DNA from: a bacterium | Lineage (GTDB): Bacteria; Electryoneota; Electryoneia; Electryoneales; Electryoneaceae | DNA: 9,758 bases | NCBI GenBank assembly: GCA_014729955.1 | Contig: WJJA01000013.1 | Coordinates: forward strand, 1 to 9,758 | Direction: 5' to 3' | In this document: positions 1 to 6,979 of the stretch, piece after piece | How positions within the stretch are numbered: position 1 is the stretch's first letter | Layout: every line of letters begins with the position of its first letter | Program-made: the position numbers and the translations under genes | Notes under the pieces: model-generated | Database searches by the model: none | Seen by the model: the letters and a program-made list of their open reading frames with translations, nothing else | Told to the model about the DNA's origin: nothing

Positions 1-19
1 CTTCGGCGGTCTGCGGCCG

Positions 20-52
20 GGGCTATTCCCATGTCACCCCTGCGGGGTTCAG
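20..52. repeat. REP-like palindromic repeat unit, left-edge copy
   Basis: A stretch reading GGCTATTCCCATGTCACCCC followed by a TGC loop and GGGGT. It closely resembles the core of the tandem repeat at the right edge (positions 9606-9634 and 9690-9718), which has the same GCTATT-CATGTC spacer leading into a CCCC-loop-GGGG hairpin. The ACCCC/GGGGT arms form a small perfect stem. Shared family membership is inferred from this similarity. The first hairpin of the right-edge unit is not well preserved here. Confidence 0.6.
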
Positions 53-60
53 GCGGAAAC

Positions 61-268
61 AAATCAATTCGATACCACTTGCGGTTATAGCTGAGGCATC
101 TGGATAAACGATACATCCTTTTCTAACCCGAATATTTCATGAATGAAGAAAACAATCTTTTCTAAATACTATATTAACAAAAAGATAGTGTTGCGCTATA
201 TGGTTTTGCTTCGGCACAGAATGTTTTCAAGGCAAACTCATCTATTCATTCCCCCTTCGGGCGGTCCC
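61..268. other. AT-rich intergenic stretch with no supported gene
   Basis: No convincing gene. The region is much more AT-rich than the rest of the window, especially 120-245, with runs such as ATACTATATTAACAAAAAG. A 66-codon plus-strand frame (143-343) has no ribosome binding site and no recognisable domain, and it runs into the repeats downstream. Positions 241-265 contain a CTATTC followed by a CCC-TTC-GGG mini-hairpin, possibly a decayed relative of the REP-like unit at 20-52. Confidence 0.5.
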
Positions 269-350
269 AACTGTGTCATCTGCTTTGTTGCGAAGGATTC
301 GCGGTATGGCAATACAACTTCATCCTTCGCGCCTCACATCTGACACAGTT
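269..350. repeat. 82-bp nested inverted repeat
   Basis: Outer arms AACTGTGTCA (269-278) and TGACACAGTT (341-350) are perfect 10-bp reverse complements. Inner arms GCGAAGGAT (290-298) and ATCCTTCGC (322-330) are perfect 9-bp reverse complements. The segments between the inner and outer arms do not pair, so this is a two-stem interrupted palindrome. The right outer arm is also the start of the 32-bp tandem repeat at 340-403. It could be a small mobile-element remnant or a structured transcript; the sequence does not decide. Confidence 0.6.
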
Positions 351-403
351 TGAACACGTGAAATATGCGGGCTGACACAGTTTGAACACGTGAAATATGC
401 GGG
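340..403. repeat. Perfect 32-bp tandem direct repeat, two copies
   Basis: Two identical adjacent 32-bp copies at 340-371 and 372-403, each beginning CTGACACAGTTTGAACACGT and ending AAATATGCGGG, with no spacer. Each contains a CACGTG palindrome. The absence of spacers argues against CRISPR. The TGACACAGTT part also occurs inverted at 269-278. Function is unknown; an element-end duplication or a protein-binding site are both possible. Confidence 0.85.
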
Positions 404-407
404 GTAG

Positions 408-428
408 CCCGGCGTCGCTGACGCCGGG
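408..428 (-). terminator. GC-rich hairpin downstream of the YfcC-family gene
   Basis: CCCGGCGTC, loop GCT, GACGCCGGG: a perfect 9-bp stem 26 bp past the transporter stop codon. No T-tract follows on the minus strand, so it is not a textbook intrinsic terminator. It may act as a transcript-stabilising 3' hairpin, or be another REP-like palindrome from the repeat cluster beside it. Confidence 0.4.
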
Positions 429-454
429 GAGGGTGTTGGACGTGGCTGCCCACC

Positions 455-1846
455 TCACCAGAGGAAATGGGCCGGGATCAACAACAGCAGACCTGCAAGG
501 AACAGCCAGCCTATCAGGGGCAGGATCCAGCGCGCCCAACGTTCCCACGGTACCTTCGCGAGAGTCAATACACCCATGGTGACCGCCGAGGTCGGTATGA
601 TCAGGTTGGTGAAGCCGTCCCCGAACTGGTACGCGAGAACCGCGGTTTGACGTGACACACCGACCAGGTCCGCCAGCGGCGCCATCACCGGCATGGTCAG
701 CGCCGCCTGGCCGCTGCCCGACGGTACGAAGAAGTTCAGCAGGGTCTGCACCCCCATCATCAGCTGGGACGAGACGATCGGATGGAAGGTACCGATCACG
801 GTGGACATGGCATGCAGCATGGTGTCGATGATACGTCCGTCCTTGGCGACGATCAGTATGCCGCGTGCCAGGCCGATGATGATCGCTGTACCGACGAGAT
901 CTTTCGCGCCTTCGAGGAAGCCTTTCGAGATCTGATCTGCGTTCAGACCGCCGACGATGCCCACCGCGATCCCGGTGGCGAGAAACAGTGCCGCGATCTC
1001 CTCGATGTACCAGTGAAACTGCAGCACCCCGACCACGAGCACCATCATACCGACCGCGAAGGTCGCCAGCACAAGCTTGTGACGTGTGTCGAGCGGTTCA
1101 CCCTCATCGAAATCCAGCTTCAGGGTTTCACGCTTCTCCTTGTCGAGATCGTACACCAGGCTTTTCGTCGGATCCTTGCGAATGCGCTGGGCGTACAGCA
1201 TCACGAACGTGATGGTGATCGAAGTGGTAATCAGCCAGACGATGACACGGTATTCGATTCCGCTGAAGAGGGGCACCTCCGCGATGCCCTGCGCGATGCC
1301 GATGGTGAACGGATTCAGGAACGCCCCGGCGAACCCGGCCCCGGAACCGACAAAGGGAATCGCCGCGCCGACGATGGAGTCGTATCGTAACGCCAACGCC
1401 AGCGGTACGAAAATCAGCACAAACGGAATGGTCTCCTCCGCCATGCCGAAGATCGAACCGGCAAGCGAAAACAGCACCATGAAGATCGGGATCAGCAGGG
1501 CACGCACCACAGGCGATTTCTTGTGGGCCTGTACAATCCCGCGCAGGGCGGCGTCGATTGCCTCGGTACGTTGGAGCACATTGAACGCACCGCCGACAAT
1601 CAGCACAAACCCGATGATCAGTGCCGCATCGACGAAGCCCTTGATCGGCGCGAGCAGGATCTCGAAAGGCCCCTGCGGGTTGGCGTCCGTGTACTGGAAC
1701 GAACCGGGCAGGACACGTTCACGGCCGTCCACGATTTCACGTTCGAACTGCCCGCCGGGGATGATCCATGTGAGAACCGCCGCAATGACAATCAGACTGC
1801 TGATAATGATGAAGGTGTCGGGGGCTTTGAATTTCGACAGTTTCAT
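455..1846 (-). CDS. YfcC-family membrane transporter (DcuC/ion transporter superfamily)
   Basis: A 463-residue polytopic inner-membrane protein of the YfcC group (C4-dicarboxylate anaerobic carrier fold, Pfam DcuC-like). Family members are annotated as carboxylate or basic amino-acid carriers; the substrate here is not determinable. The first helix is at residues 11-30 and is followed by the family's IPGGQFER-type turn. GMAEETIPF (134-142) and GAGFAGAFLNPFTIGIAQG (169-187) are family signatures. The second-half hairpin, VPSGSGQ (374-380) and QFGDGFTNLIIPTS (407-420), mirrors the first. The charged cytoplasmic loop at about 220-255 separates the halves. I chose ATG 1846 because it gives the conventional family N-terminus. 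An in-frame ATG at 1885 would add 13 residues, and the open frame continues upstream to 2278 without homology. Neither ATG has a strong ribosome binding site. It is transcribed divergently from the PfpI-family gene, and a hairpin follows its stop. Confidence 0.9.
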   Translation of the reverse strand: MKLSKFKAPDTFIIISSLIVIAAVLTWIIPGGQFEREIVDGRERVLPGSFQYTDANPQGPFEILLAPIKGFVDAALIIGFVLIVGGAFNVLQRTEAIDAALRGIVQAHKKSPVVRALLIPIFMVLFSLAGSIFGMAEETIPFVLIFVPLALALRYDSIVGAAIPFVGSGAGFAGAFLNPFTIGIAQGIAEVPLFSGIEYRVIVWLITTSITITFVMLYAQRIRKDPTKSLVYDLDKEKRETLKLDFDEGEPLDTRHKLVLATFAVGMMVLVVGVLQFHWYIEEIAALFLATGIAVGIVGGLNADQISKGFLEGAKDLVGTAIIIGLARGILIVAKDGRIIDTMLHAMSTVIGTFHPIVSSQLMMGVQTLLNFFVPSGSGQAALTMPVMAPLADLVGVSRQTAVLAYQFGDGFTNLIIPTSAVTMGVLTLAKVPWERWARWILPLIGWLFLAGLLLLIPAHFLW

Positions 1847-1885
1847 GCCGGACCTGCCTGCGTGTGGGAATTGAAACGAGTACAT

Positions 1886-2144
1886 GGTAAGGTCTTCAAA
1901 ACGGTAGGTGTTTGCAAGAGGGAAGGACTTTGAAAGGTGGGACGTGACGCGCCCTCTACCCGCATATAATCTTTTATAGGGCATGTGAAGGGAATAAGTC
2001 CCTTGACATTCGATACGGTTCGGAGACAGGTTATCTGATACGCCGGTGGGAAGACGACTGCAAGAACAGGGCAATCTGGTGGTATAAACGCCGGATTGAC
2101 GATGGAAGAAGAAAAGATTCAGACGAACTGCTTCGGAGGACAGT
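1886..2144. promoter_or_regulatory. Divergent intergenic control region with a small palindrome
   Basis: This gap separates the divergent transporter and PfpI-family genes. It contains a perfect inverted repeat AAGGGA-ATAAG-TCCCTT (1988-2004), which overlaps the first bases of a TTGACA (2003-2008) on the plus strand. It lies just upstream of a minus-strand TATAAA (1973-1978). This could be an operator between two divergent promoters. However, no well-spaced -10 follows the TTGACA and no good -35 precedes the TATAAA, so the promoter calls are weak. Confidence 0.3.
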
Positions 2145-2684
2145 ATGATGCGGCTGAAGGATAAGAAGGTCGCCTTTCTCGTGGGACCGAAATTCGAGGA
2201 CCTGGAATTCTGGGCGGTGTATATGCGGTTGATCGAGGAGGGTGCGAAGGTGACTGTGGCATCCCCGGAAGCAGGCAAGACTTACACGAGCAAGAACGGC
2301 GGATTGACGGCAACTTCGGAGGTGGGGGCGTCGTCTCTGCGTGCGGAGGAATTCGATGCAGTGGTCGTGCCGGGCGGGTACTGCCCTGACAAGATCCGTC
2401 GCGATGAGGGGGTGAAGAAGCTCGTGCGTGAAGCGTATGAGAAGGGCAGGATTGTCGGCATGATCTGCCATGCGGGTTCGGTGGGGCTATCCGCAGGGAT
2501 CGTGCACGGGAAGCGTGCCACAGGTTCGGAGGGGATCAAGGACGATCTGCTCGCCGCCGGGGCGACCTGGGTGGACGAGCCGGCATTCAGGGAAGGCAAT
2601 ATCGTGTGGGGGCGAGTGGTGGAAGATATACCGTTTTTCAATCGTGAACTGGTCTCCGCGATTGAAAGGGGAGGATCGGGCTGA
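2145..2684 (+). CDS. DJ-1/PfpI family protein (glutamine-amidotransferase-like fold)
   Basis: A 179-residue cytoplasmic protein of the DJ-1/PfpI superfamily. Subgroups of this family include intracellular protease I and YhbO/YajL-type stress proteins with proposed deglycase, glyoxalase or chaperone activity. Visible features are the N-terminal FEDLE segment with the conserved Glu18, the PGGYCPD loop (76-82), and the nucleophile elbow ICHAG with Cys108-His109. The SAGIVHGKRATGSEGIKDDL region (116-135) and the DIPFF tail (161-165) follow, as in PfpI. All core catalytic positions are present and the length is typical. GGAGGA (2135-2140) is the ribosome binding site. It is 4 nt from ATG 2145 and 7 nt from a second ATG at 2148, which is an equally good start. 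Transcribed alone, divergent from the transporter. The exact activity cannot be assigned. Confidence 0.92.
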   Translation: MMRLKDKKVAFLVGPKFEDLEFWAVYMRLIEEGAKVTVASPEAGKTYTSKNGGLTATSEVGASSLRAEEFDAVVVPGGYCPDKIRRDEGVKKLVREAYEKGRIVGMICHAGSVGLSAGIVHGKRATGSEGIKDDLLAAGATWVDEPAFREGNIVWGRVVEDIPFFNRELVSAIERGGSG

Positions 2685-2972
2685 TTGGGAGGGTGGCTGT
2701 ACATCTCGATCATTTGCCGTATTTGGTGAGTTCGATTTTCCAGGAAGCCACTGTCGGAATTTGGATTTTTTTGTTTGTAAGTATAAGATTTAGCTGAAAC
2801 ACCCGAGCAGTTAGGCTCCCCTGCACTTGTTCCGCTCGCCGCGAACTCGTACGTTTTATTCGGGGAGTTACCATATTAAGGCACCATCTTTCATCATACC
2901 CTCCAGAGACGTTTGCAATCATCCGATCATAAAGGCACGAAGGTCGCTTGGAGAAACGCACCGGGAGATGCT
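2685..2972. promoter_or_regulatory. Intergenic region with a possible FCB-type promoter for the chemotaxis gene
   Basis: No gene is supported here. A T-rich run (2765-2776) shortly after the PfpI-family gene could aid termination, but no strong stem precedes it. TACGTTTT (2850-2857) is close to the Bacteroidota -7 element TAnnTTTG. A TTG (2827-2829) lies 20 nt upstream, near the expected -33 distance. The promoter assignment rests on consensus resemblance only. No convincing sigma-28 flagellar-type promoter was seen. Confidence 0.3.
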
Positions 2973-4691
2973 GTGGGACTGTTCAACCGAACCAAACCGG
3001 CCGATCCGAAGGCCTCAGATATGTTGATGGTGGAGTCGACACATCCAGATGGTTTCGAACCCAAAAAGGGGTCGATCGAGGTTCAGAACACGGCCTATAG
3101 GACCCTTTTGGAAGCATTTTCGATCAACGAGGAGACGGTCGGCCTTGCGGCGCAGGCCTTTGAGTTGCGGCAGCAGGCATTCGAAGGCTGGGCACGTGAC
3201 CGTGCGGCCGCCTGGAAGGGTCGGACCGACGTCGCGGAGGTGTTCCGAGACGCCGGCGGGGAAGAGGCGGTTGTGCGGAATGTGACCGCCTACGTGCGTT
3301 CCCTGTTCGGTGGCAAGATCAGCGATACGACGTTTGAGAAGCGGGAGCGCCTGTCGGTATTCCTGCAGACGCATGAGTTTGATGCGGCGCTTGTCGGTGC
3401 GGCAGCGGCTGAATTTCAGTCCTTCCTTCGGGCGGACGATCAGCGACGCAAAACCGTTCCAGCTGCGGCGATCGAGGCGGCCGGTCGACTCTGCCTGTTC
3501 GACACGGCCCTGGTTGCACGAAAGATGCAGCAGCAGGTGAAGGGAACGGAGGAGGAGCACCGTGCCGAACTGGAACGTCGAGACGGCAATATTGAGATGC
3601 TGGACGGTGCGATTCATGAGGCGACGCGTGTCGGCGATCTTACCAGCCGTTCGGACCTGAGCGGTTTTCCGGAGGAGTTGCGCGGGACCGCCGAAGCGTT
3701 GAACAGTTTTCTCGATTCGATCCTGATTCCGTTGCGTGAAGCGACCGATGTGCTGGAGCGTGTGAAGAACCGTGACCTCACCGCACGTATCACGAGCAGT
3801 TTCGTCGGCGACTATACCATGTTGCCGGAGGCGTTAAACCCGGCGCTGGATCACCTCAACGAGGCACTTTCAATCGTGCGGGAAGTGGTCTTCGATGTGG
3901 AAGAGGGCGCGCAACGGGTCTCGGACACCAGCCAGTCGCTGTCGTCGGGTGCTACGGAACAGGCGTCTTCCCTTGAAGAGATCCATTCCATGGTCGAAGG
4001 AGTCACCAGCCAGACCCGTCAGAACGAAGAGAGTGCTCGCGAAGCGGACAAGCTGATCCACGATGCCCGGAAGCAGGCGGATGTCGCCAGCGACAGCATG
4101 CAGAACATGCTGACGTCAATGAGCGAGCTGGAGGGCAATGCGGGCGAGATTTCCAAAGTGATCAAGATGATCGAAGAAATCGCCTTCCAGACCAACCTGC
4201 TGGCATTGAACGCGGCGGTGGAAGCGGCTCGTGCGGGCATTCACGGCAAGAGTTTCGCTGTGGTCGCCGAAGAGGTGCGCAACCTCTCGGGCCGTTCCGC
4301 TCAGGCGGCGAAGCAGACTGCCGAACTGATTGAAACTGCGATCCAAAGCGTGGAAAAGAGTACGAATATCGCCAACCAGACCGGTGCGGCGCTGACCTCG
4401 ATTGTCGATTCGGTGGTGAAGGTGACGCACCGGATTGAAGAAATCGTTTCGGCTTCTCGCGAGCAGACGTCCGGTATCGAACAGGTCAACGCCGCGCTGC
4501 AGCAGATCGAAAGTGTGATCCAGACCAATGCGACCAACGCGGAGGACGGTGCAACCGTGGCGGCACGGTTGAACGAAGACGCCATACGGTTGAAAGAGAT
4601 TGTCGACAGTTTCGTGATCGACGGCGGCACCTACCGCAGCGTCGGCCCGCGCGGAATCGAACAGCGTGAGTGGAAGCAGCTTGGCGGGTAG
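2973..4691 (+). CDS. Soluble methyl-accepting chemotaxis protein with a globin-coupled-sensor-like N-terminus
   Basis: A 572-residue chemoreceptor with no transmembrane helix. Start: GTG 2973 has GGGAG (2963-2967) 5 nt upstream and yields MGLFNRTKP, a common beginning for soluble receptors. An upstream in-frame ATG (2913) lacks a good site. Residues about 40-190 are helical. LFGGKISDTTFEKRERLS (111-128) aligns closely with the globin domain of Bacillus HemAT (MFAGVIDDEFIEKRNRIAS, from memory). The HemAT proximal heme His123 falls on Leu131 here; His134 is three residues later. Two HAMP-like segments follow (about 212-250 and 251-302, each with a DLT core). ATEQASSLEE (327-336) and REQTSGIEQV (496-505) look like methylation helices. 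The signalling tip IAFQTNLLALNAAVEAARAG (403-422) is canonical and should contact CheA/CheW. No CheR-tethering pentapeptide is seen at the C-terminus. No other che gene is in the window. Confidence 0.93.
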   Translation: MGLFNRTKPADPKASDMLMVESTHPDGFEPKKGSIEVQNTAYRTLLEAFSINEETVGLAAQAFELRQQAFEGWARDRAAAWKGRTDVAEVFRDAGGEEAVVRNVTAYVRSLFGGKISDTTFEKRERLSVFLQTHEFDAALVGAAAAEFQSFLRADDQRRKTVPAAAIEAAGRLCLFDTALVARKMQQQVKGTEEEHRAELERRDGNIEMLDGAIHEATRVGDLTSRSDLSGFPEELRGTAEALNSFLDSILIPLREATDVLERVKNRDLTARITSSFVGDYTMLPEALNPALDHLNEALSIVREVVFDVEEGAQRVSDTSQSLSSGATEQASSLEEIHSMVEGVTSQTRQNEESAREADKLIHDARKQADVASDSMQNMLTSMSELEGNAGEISKVIKMIEEIAFQTNLLALNAAVEAARAGIHGKSFAVVAEEVRNLSGRSAQAAKQTAELIETAIQSVEKSTNIANQTGAALTSIVDSVVKVTHRIEEIVSASREQTSGIEQVNAALQQIESVIQTNATNAEDGATVAARLNEDAIRLKEIVDSFVIDGGTYRSVGPRGIEQREWKQLGG

Positions 4692-4716
4692 GTCCGTGCC
4701 GGCAGGTTGTCAGGGA

Positions 4717-5655
4717 TTACTCGAGGGACCGGAAAAAGCGGTGCAGCTCATCGGAGACCTGCTCCGGCCTTGAGATTTGCACCGCATGCCCAGCGTGCTC
4801 GAACACCTTCACCGGCCAGTGAAGCGAATCGGCGAGCGCCTTGTTCGGGGGAAACGGCACCAGTTGATCGCTGTCGGCGAGGATCATGAAGACCGGCGGT
4901 TGCAGCTCGGCATAGCGTGGATACATCGCGCGAAGGGCCGGATTGATCCGTCTCATGTCCGCTGCACCGATACGCATGCCCTGCGGGGTCTCCAGCAGAG
5001 TGGGAATCCGTCCGATGTAGCCTTCCGGGATCGGATCGGGATGAAACGCTCGTTTCACCATGACCGGCTTGATGCCGTCACGTGCATGGACGGCGACCGC
5101 ATTATAGAGCACATCCGATACAGTTCCCCAGTGACCGACAGTGAAGGCGACGTCCACCAGGCGTGTGTTCGGGAGGACATAGGGCGAAATCAGCGCGACC
5201 GCTCGGATATCGTCCGGATACAGCAGGCTGTAGGCCATGGCAACCGAGCCGCCCCATGAGATCCCGACAATACGGGGTTGCTCGAGCTCGAGGGCAGCGA
5301 TGAGGTCATGCAGCCACTGTGCCTGCCCGCGCGGGTCGGCCTGTTCCGGCTTTGTGCGGTCGCTGTGAGCATGGCCCGGACGGTCGGGAGCATAGGCACG
5401 GTAGCCATGCGCGGCAAGCGCGGGCGAGAGGTAATCGTCGACGGATTTGGACGATCCACCGATGCCGTGCAGGACAACCACCGGCCTGCCGTGCTTCGGC
5501 CCGCGGATCCGCACATGCGCCTGCCCGCCGTCCACCGGCACCAGCCGTCCCTCCACCGGGTATTTTCGGTACGCCATTCGCACTTCGCGTTCGCCGGCGA
5601 GATCGAGGCCGCCGTACGCTGACAGGAGTGCGATGAAGACGATATACCAGGGCAT
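4717..5655 (-). CDS. Membrane-anchored alpha/beta hydrolase
   Basis: A 312-residue alpha/beta-hydrolase-fold enzyme. The N-terminus has one hydrophobic segment (residues 2-16), probably an anchor or uncleaved signal. The oxyanion loop is LHGIGGS (62-68), the nucleophile elbow is GISWGG with Ser133, and the likely acid is Asp263 in ADSDQLVP. The catalytic His290 is in HAGHAVQISRPEQV, so the triad is complete. The cap region (about 165-245) differs from well-known esterases, so the substrate is unknown. An esterase, lipase, epoxide-hydrolase-like or C-C hydrolase role all remain possible. ATG 5655 has a GGAG 12 nt upstream, a rather long gap. In-frame alternatives are ATG 5700, GTG 5733 (next to a hairpin) and ATG 5577, which would drop the hydrophobic segment. 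The gene converges on the chemotaxis gene with 25 bp between stops. Confidence 0.88.
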   Translation of the reverse strand: MPWYIVFIALLSAYGGLDLAGEREVRMAYRKYPVEGRLVPVDGGQAHVRIRGPKHGRPVVVLHGIGGSSKSVDDYLSPALAAHGYRAYAPDRPGHAHSDRTKPEQADPRGQAQWLHDLIAALELEQPRIVGISWGGSVAMAYSLLYPDDIRAVALISPYVLPNTRLVDVAFTVGHWGTVSDVLYNAVAVHARDGIKPVMVKRAFHPDPIPEGYIGRIPTLLETPQGMRIGAADMRRINPALRAMYPRYAELQPPVFMILADSDQLVPFPPNKALADSLHWPVKVFEHAGHAVQISRPEQVSDELHRFFRSLE

Positions 5656-5734
5656 CGGTTGTACAATCTCCGGGATTGAGATCGACTGGTGCTGAAGCAT
5701 ACATCCAGGTGACTCGTTCAGTTGCCAGGCCACA

Positions 5735-5753
5735 CTTGCCTGCGGCAGGCAAG
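5735..5753. repeat. Perfect 19-bp palindromic hairpin between the HD-GYP and hydrolase genes
   Basis: CTTGCCTG, loop CGG, CAGGCAAG: a perfect 8-bp stem 36 bp past the HD-GYP stop on the minus strand. No T-run follows it on that strand. It could be a weak terminator separating the HD-GYP transcript from the hydrolase gene, or an operator. Its position argues that the hydrolase starts at 5655 or 5700 and not at the GTG at 5733. Confidence 0.55.
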
Positions 5754-5788
5754 ACCTGACGGAACGTCACAGCAGGTGAAACGGTCCA

Positions 5789-6862
5789 CTACGACAGGCT
5801 TTTCACGATGGCGGTTTCCGGGGGTTCCTGCAGCAGCTCCAGGTGAGTGCGCTGATCTTCGGGGACAGGACGGCCGTTCCGGTCGGAAAGCAGCATCACG
5901 ACCGGTCGTGCGGGGTCGTGACGATTCACAGCTACAACGCTTGCCATGCGGCCGTCCGCCAATTGCACCACCGTGCCCTGCGGGTACGGCACCACCATCT
6001 TGAGAAAGAGTTTTACGTACGCGGGGTCCATGCGGCCGGTTTCACCGGAGCTACGTATTGTATGGATGACACGTTCGTTGCTCCAGGCGGGTTTATAGGG
6101 GCGAACGCTTCGCAGGGCGTCCCACTGGTCCACGATCTGCAGCATGCGCGCGAGATTGTGAATATCTTTGCCTTTGCGACGGTCGGGATAGCCGGTGCCG
6201 TCCAGAGATTCATGATGCTGCCGTGCCAGCGACCAGATCACCGGGTCGGTGTTGGTGTGCTGCGACAGGATTTCGAAGCCCTTCGTGGTGTGTTCTTCGA
6301 TCGCCCGTTTTTCCTCGTCGGTCAAGCGCGAGGGTTTGTTCAGAATCTCGAGCGGTACCATTTTCTTGCCGATATCATGCATCAAACCACCCAGCGCAAG
6401 CACCATCAGTTCGTCGCGCGGCAGCCCGGCACGTCTCCCCAGCGCCAGAGACAACGCTGTCACGTTAACTGAATGCTTGAAGGTGTAGTCGTCATGTTGC
6501 CGGATGTCCTGCACCTGCACATTGATTTCCTCGTTGGCGAGGATGTCGTCCACCATGCGTTCCGCGGCGATCTTGACACGGCTGAGGTTGAATCGCCGGA
6601 AGTCCTCGATGTGATCGAAAAGGTCGGTGACGGCATCGAGAGCGATCTGACGTGTGGCTTCGGAAATGGTGCCGTCGGGCTTGGTGGAGAGTTCGTTGCC
6701 GTCCTCGATATAGATGTGCGTGATGCCGCGCCGGTGCAGGTCTTCCAGGTCTCGAGACGTGATCTGTACACCCTTTTTCACCAGCGCGCGGCCGGCGCCG
6801 GCGGACACATCCATTGCAACGATCGAACCTGCATTGACCAGGTTCAAGGGTGTTAAGATCAT
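5789..6862 (-). CDS. HD-GYP domain cyclic-di-GMP phosphodiesterase
   Basis: A 357-residue cytoplasmic protein with no membrane segment. HD-GYP enzymes hydrolyse cyclic di-GMP to pGpG/GMP at a di- or tri-iron centre. The metal and signature residues appear intact: His130 (FKHSVNV), His162-Asp163 in MHDIGKK, His191, His216-His217 and Asp245. The GTGYP motif is at 222-226. The N-terminal ~110 residues resemble the small regulatory domain found before many HD-GYP modules. Residues about 293-330 (PQGTVVQLADG onward) resemble the beta-rich tail common in this subfamily. ATG 6862 is preceded by AGGAA with 8 nt spacing. With no receiver or PAS domain, the stimulus is unclear. The downstream hydrolase is 133 bp away beyond a hairpin, so co-transcription is uncertain. 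Loss of c-di-GMP would favour motility, which would suit the nearby chemoreceptor; that link is inference. Confidence 0.94.
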   Translation of the reverse strand: MILTPLNLVNAGSIVAMDVSAGAGRALVKKGVQITSRDLEDLHRRGITHIYIEDGNELSTKPDGTISEATRQIALDAVTDLFDHIEDFRRFNLSRVKIAAERMVDDILANEEINVQVQDIRQHDDYTFKHSVNVTALSLALGRRAGLPRDELMVLALGGLMHDIGKKMVPLEILNKPSRLTDEEKRAIEEHTTKGFEILSQHTNTDPVIWSLARQHHESLDGTGYPDRRKGKDIHNLARMLQIVDQWDALRSVRPYKPAWSNERVIHTIRSSGETGRMDPAYVKLFLKMVVPYPQGTVVQLADGRMASVVAVNRHDPARPVVMLLSDRNGRPVPEDQRTHLELLQEPPETAIVKSLS

Positions 6863-6979
6863 CGGTGTAGTTCCTGTGTTTGCTTCAATGTACTTCTCTC
6901 CGGCGTGAAATACCCCCTTCGTTTGCGAACTCTCATCAAATCGTTTCTCGGTGTTCGAACGGGAATTAACAGCGCAGAA

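Noticed and set aside
143..343. A 66-codon plus-strand frame in the AT-rich left region
   Set aside because: No ribosome binding site, no domain, composition typical of random AT-rich sequence, and it ends within the inverted repeat.
340..403. The two 32-bp repeats as a minimal CRISPR array
   Set aside because: The copies abut with no spacer, there are only two, and no cas gene is nearby.
782..1874. Long plus-strand open frames opposite the transporter gene
   Set aside because: These are GC-driven antisense frames of a well-supported membrane protein; the translations are low complexity and match no family.
1847..2278. A 144-codon N-terminal extension of the YfcC-family transporter reaching 2278
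   Set aside because: The extension runs across the divergent intergenic region and into the oppositely transcribed PfpI-family gene, has no recognisable domain, and is not found in family members. Starting at 1846 (or 1885) gives the normal N-terminus.
2710..2961. An 83-codon minus-strand frame between the PfpI-family gene and the chemoreceptor gene
   Set aside because: It spans the likely promoter region, has no ribosome binding site or recognisable domain, and overlaps the alternative upstream start of the chemoreceptor.
2913..2972. An ATG 20 codons upstream as the chemoreceptor start
   Set aside because: The added residues are unlike any receptor N-terminus and lack a ribosome binding site, whereas GTG 2973 has a well-spaced GGGAG and gives the typical MGLF start.
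4692..4716. A bidirectional terminator between the convergent chemoreceptor and hydrolase genes
   Set aside because: The 25-bp gap has only the 8-bp TGCCGGCA self-complement and no T-run, too little to call a terminator.
5656..5733. A hydrolase start at GTG 5733
   Set aside because: It would lie directly beside the 19-bp palindrome, has no ribosome binding site, and adds a non-hydrophobic leader ahead of the membrane segment.
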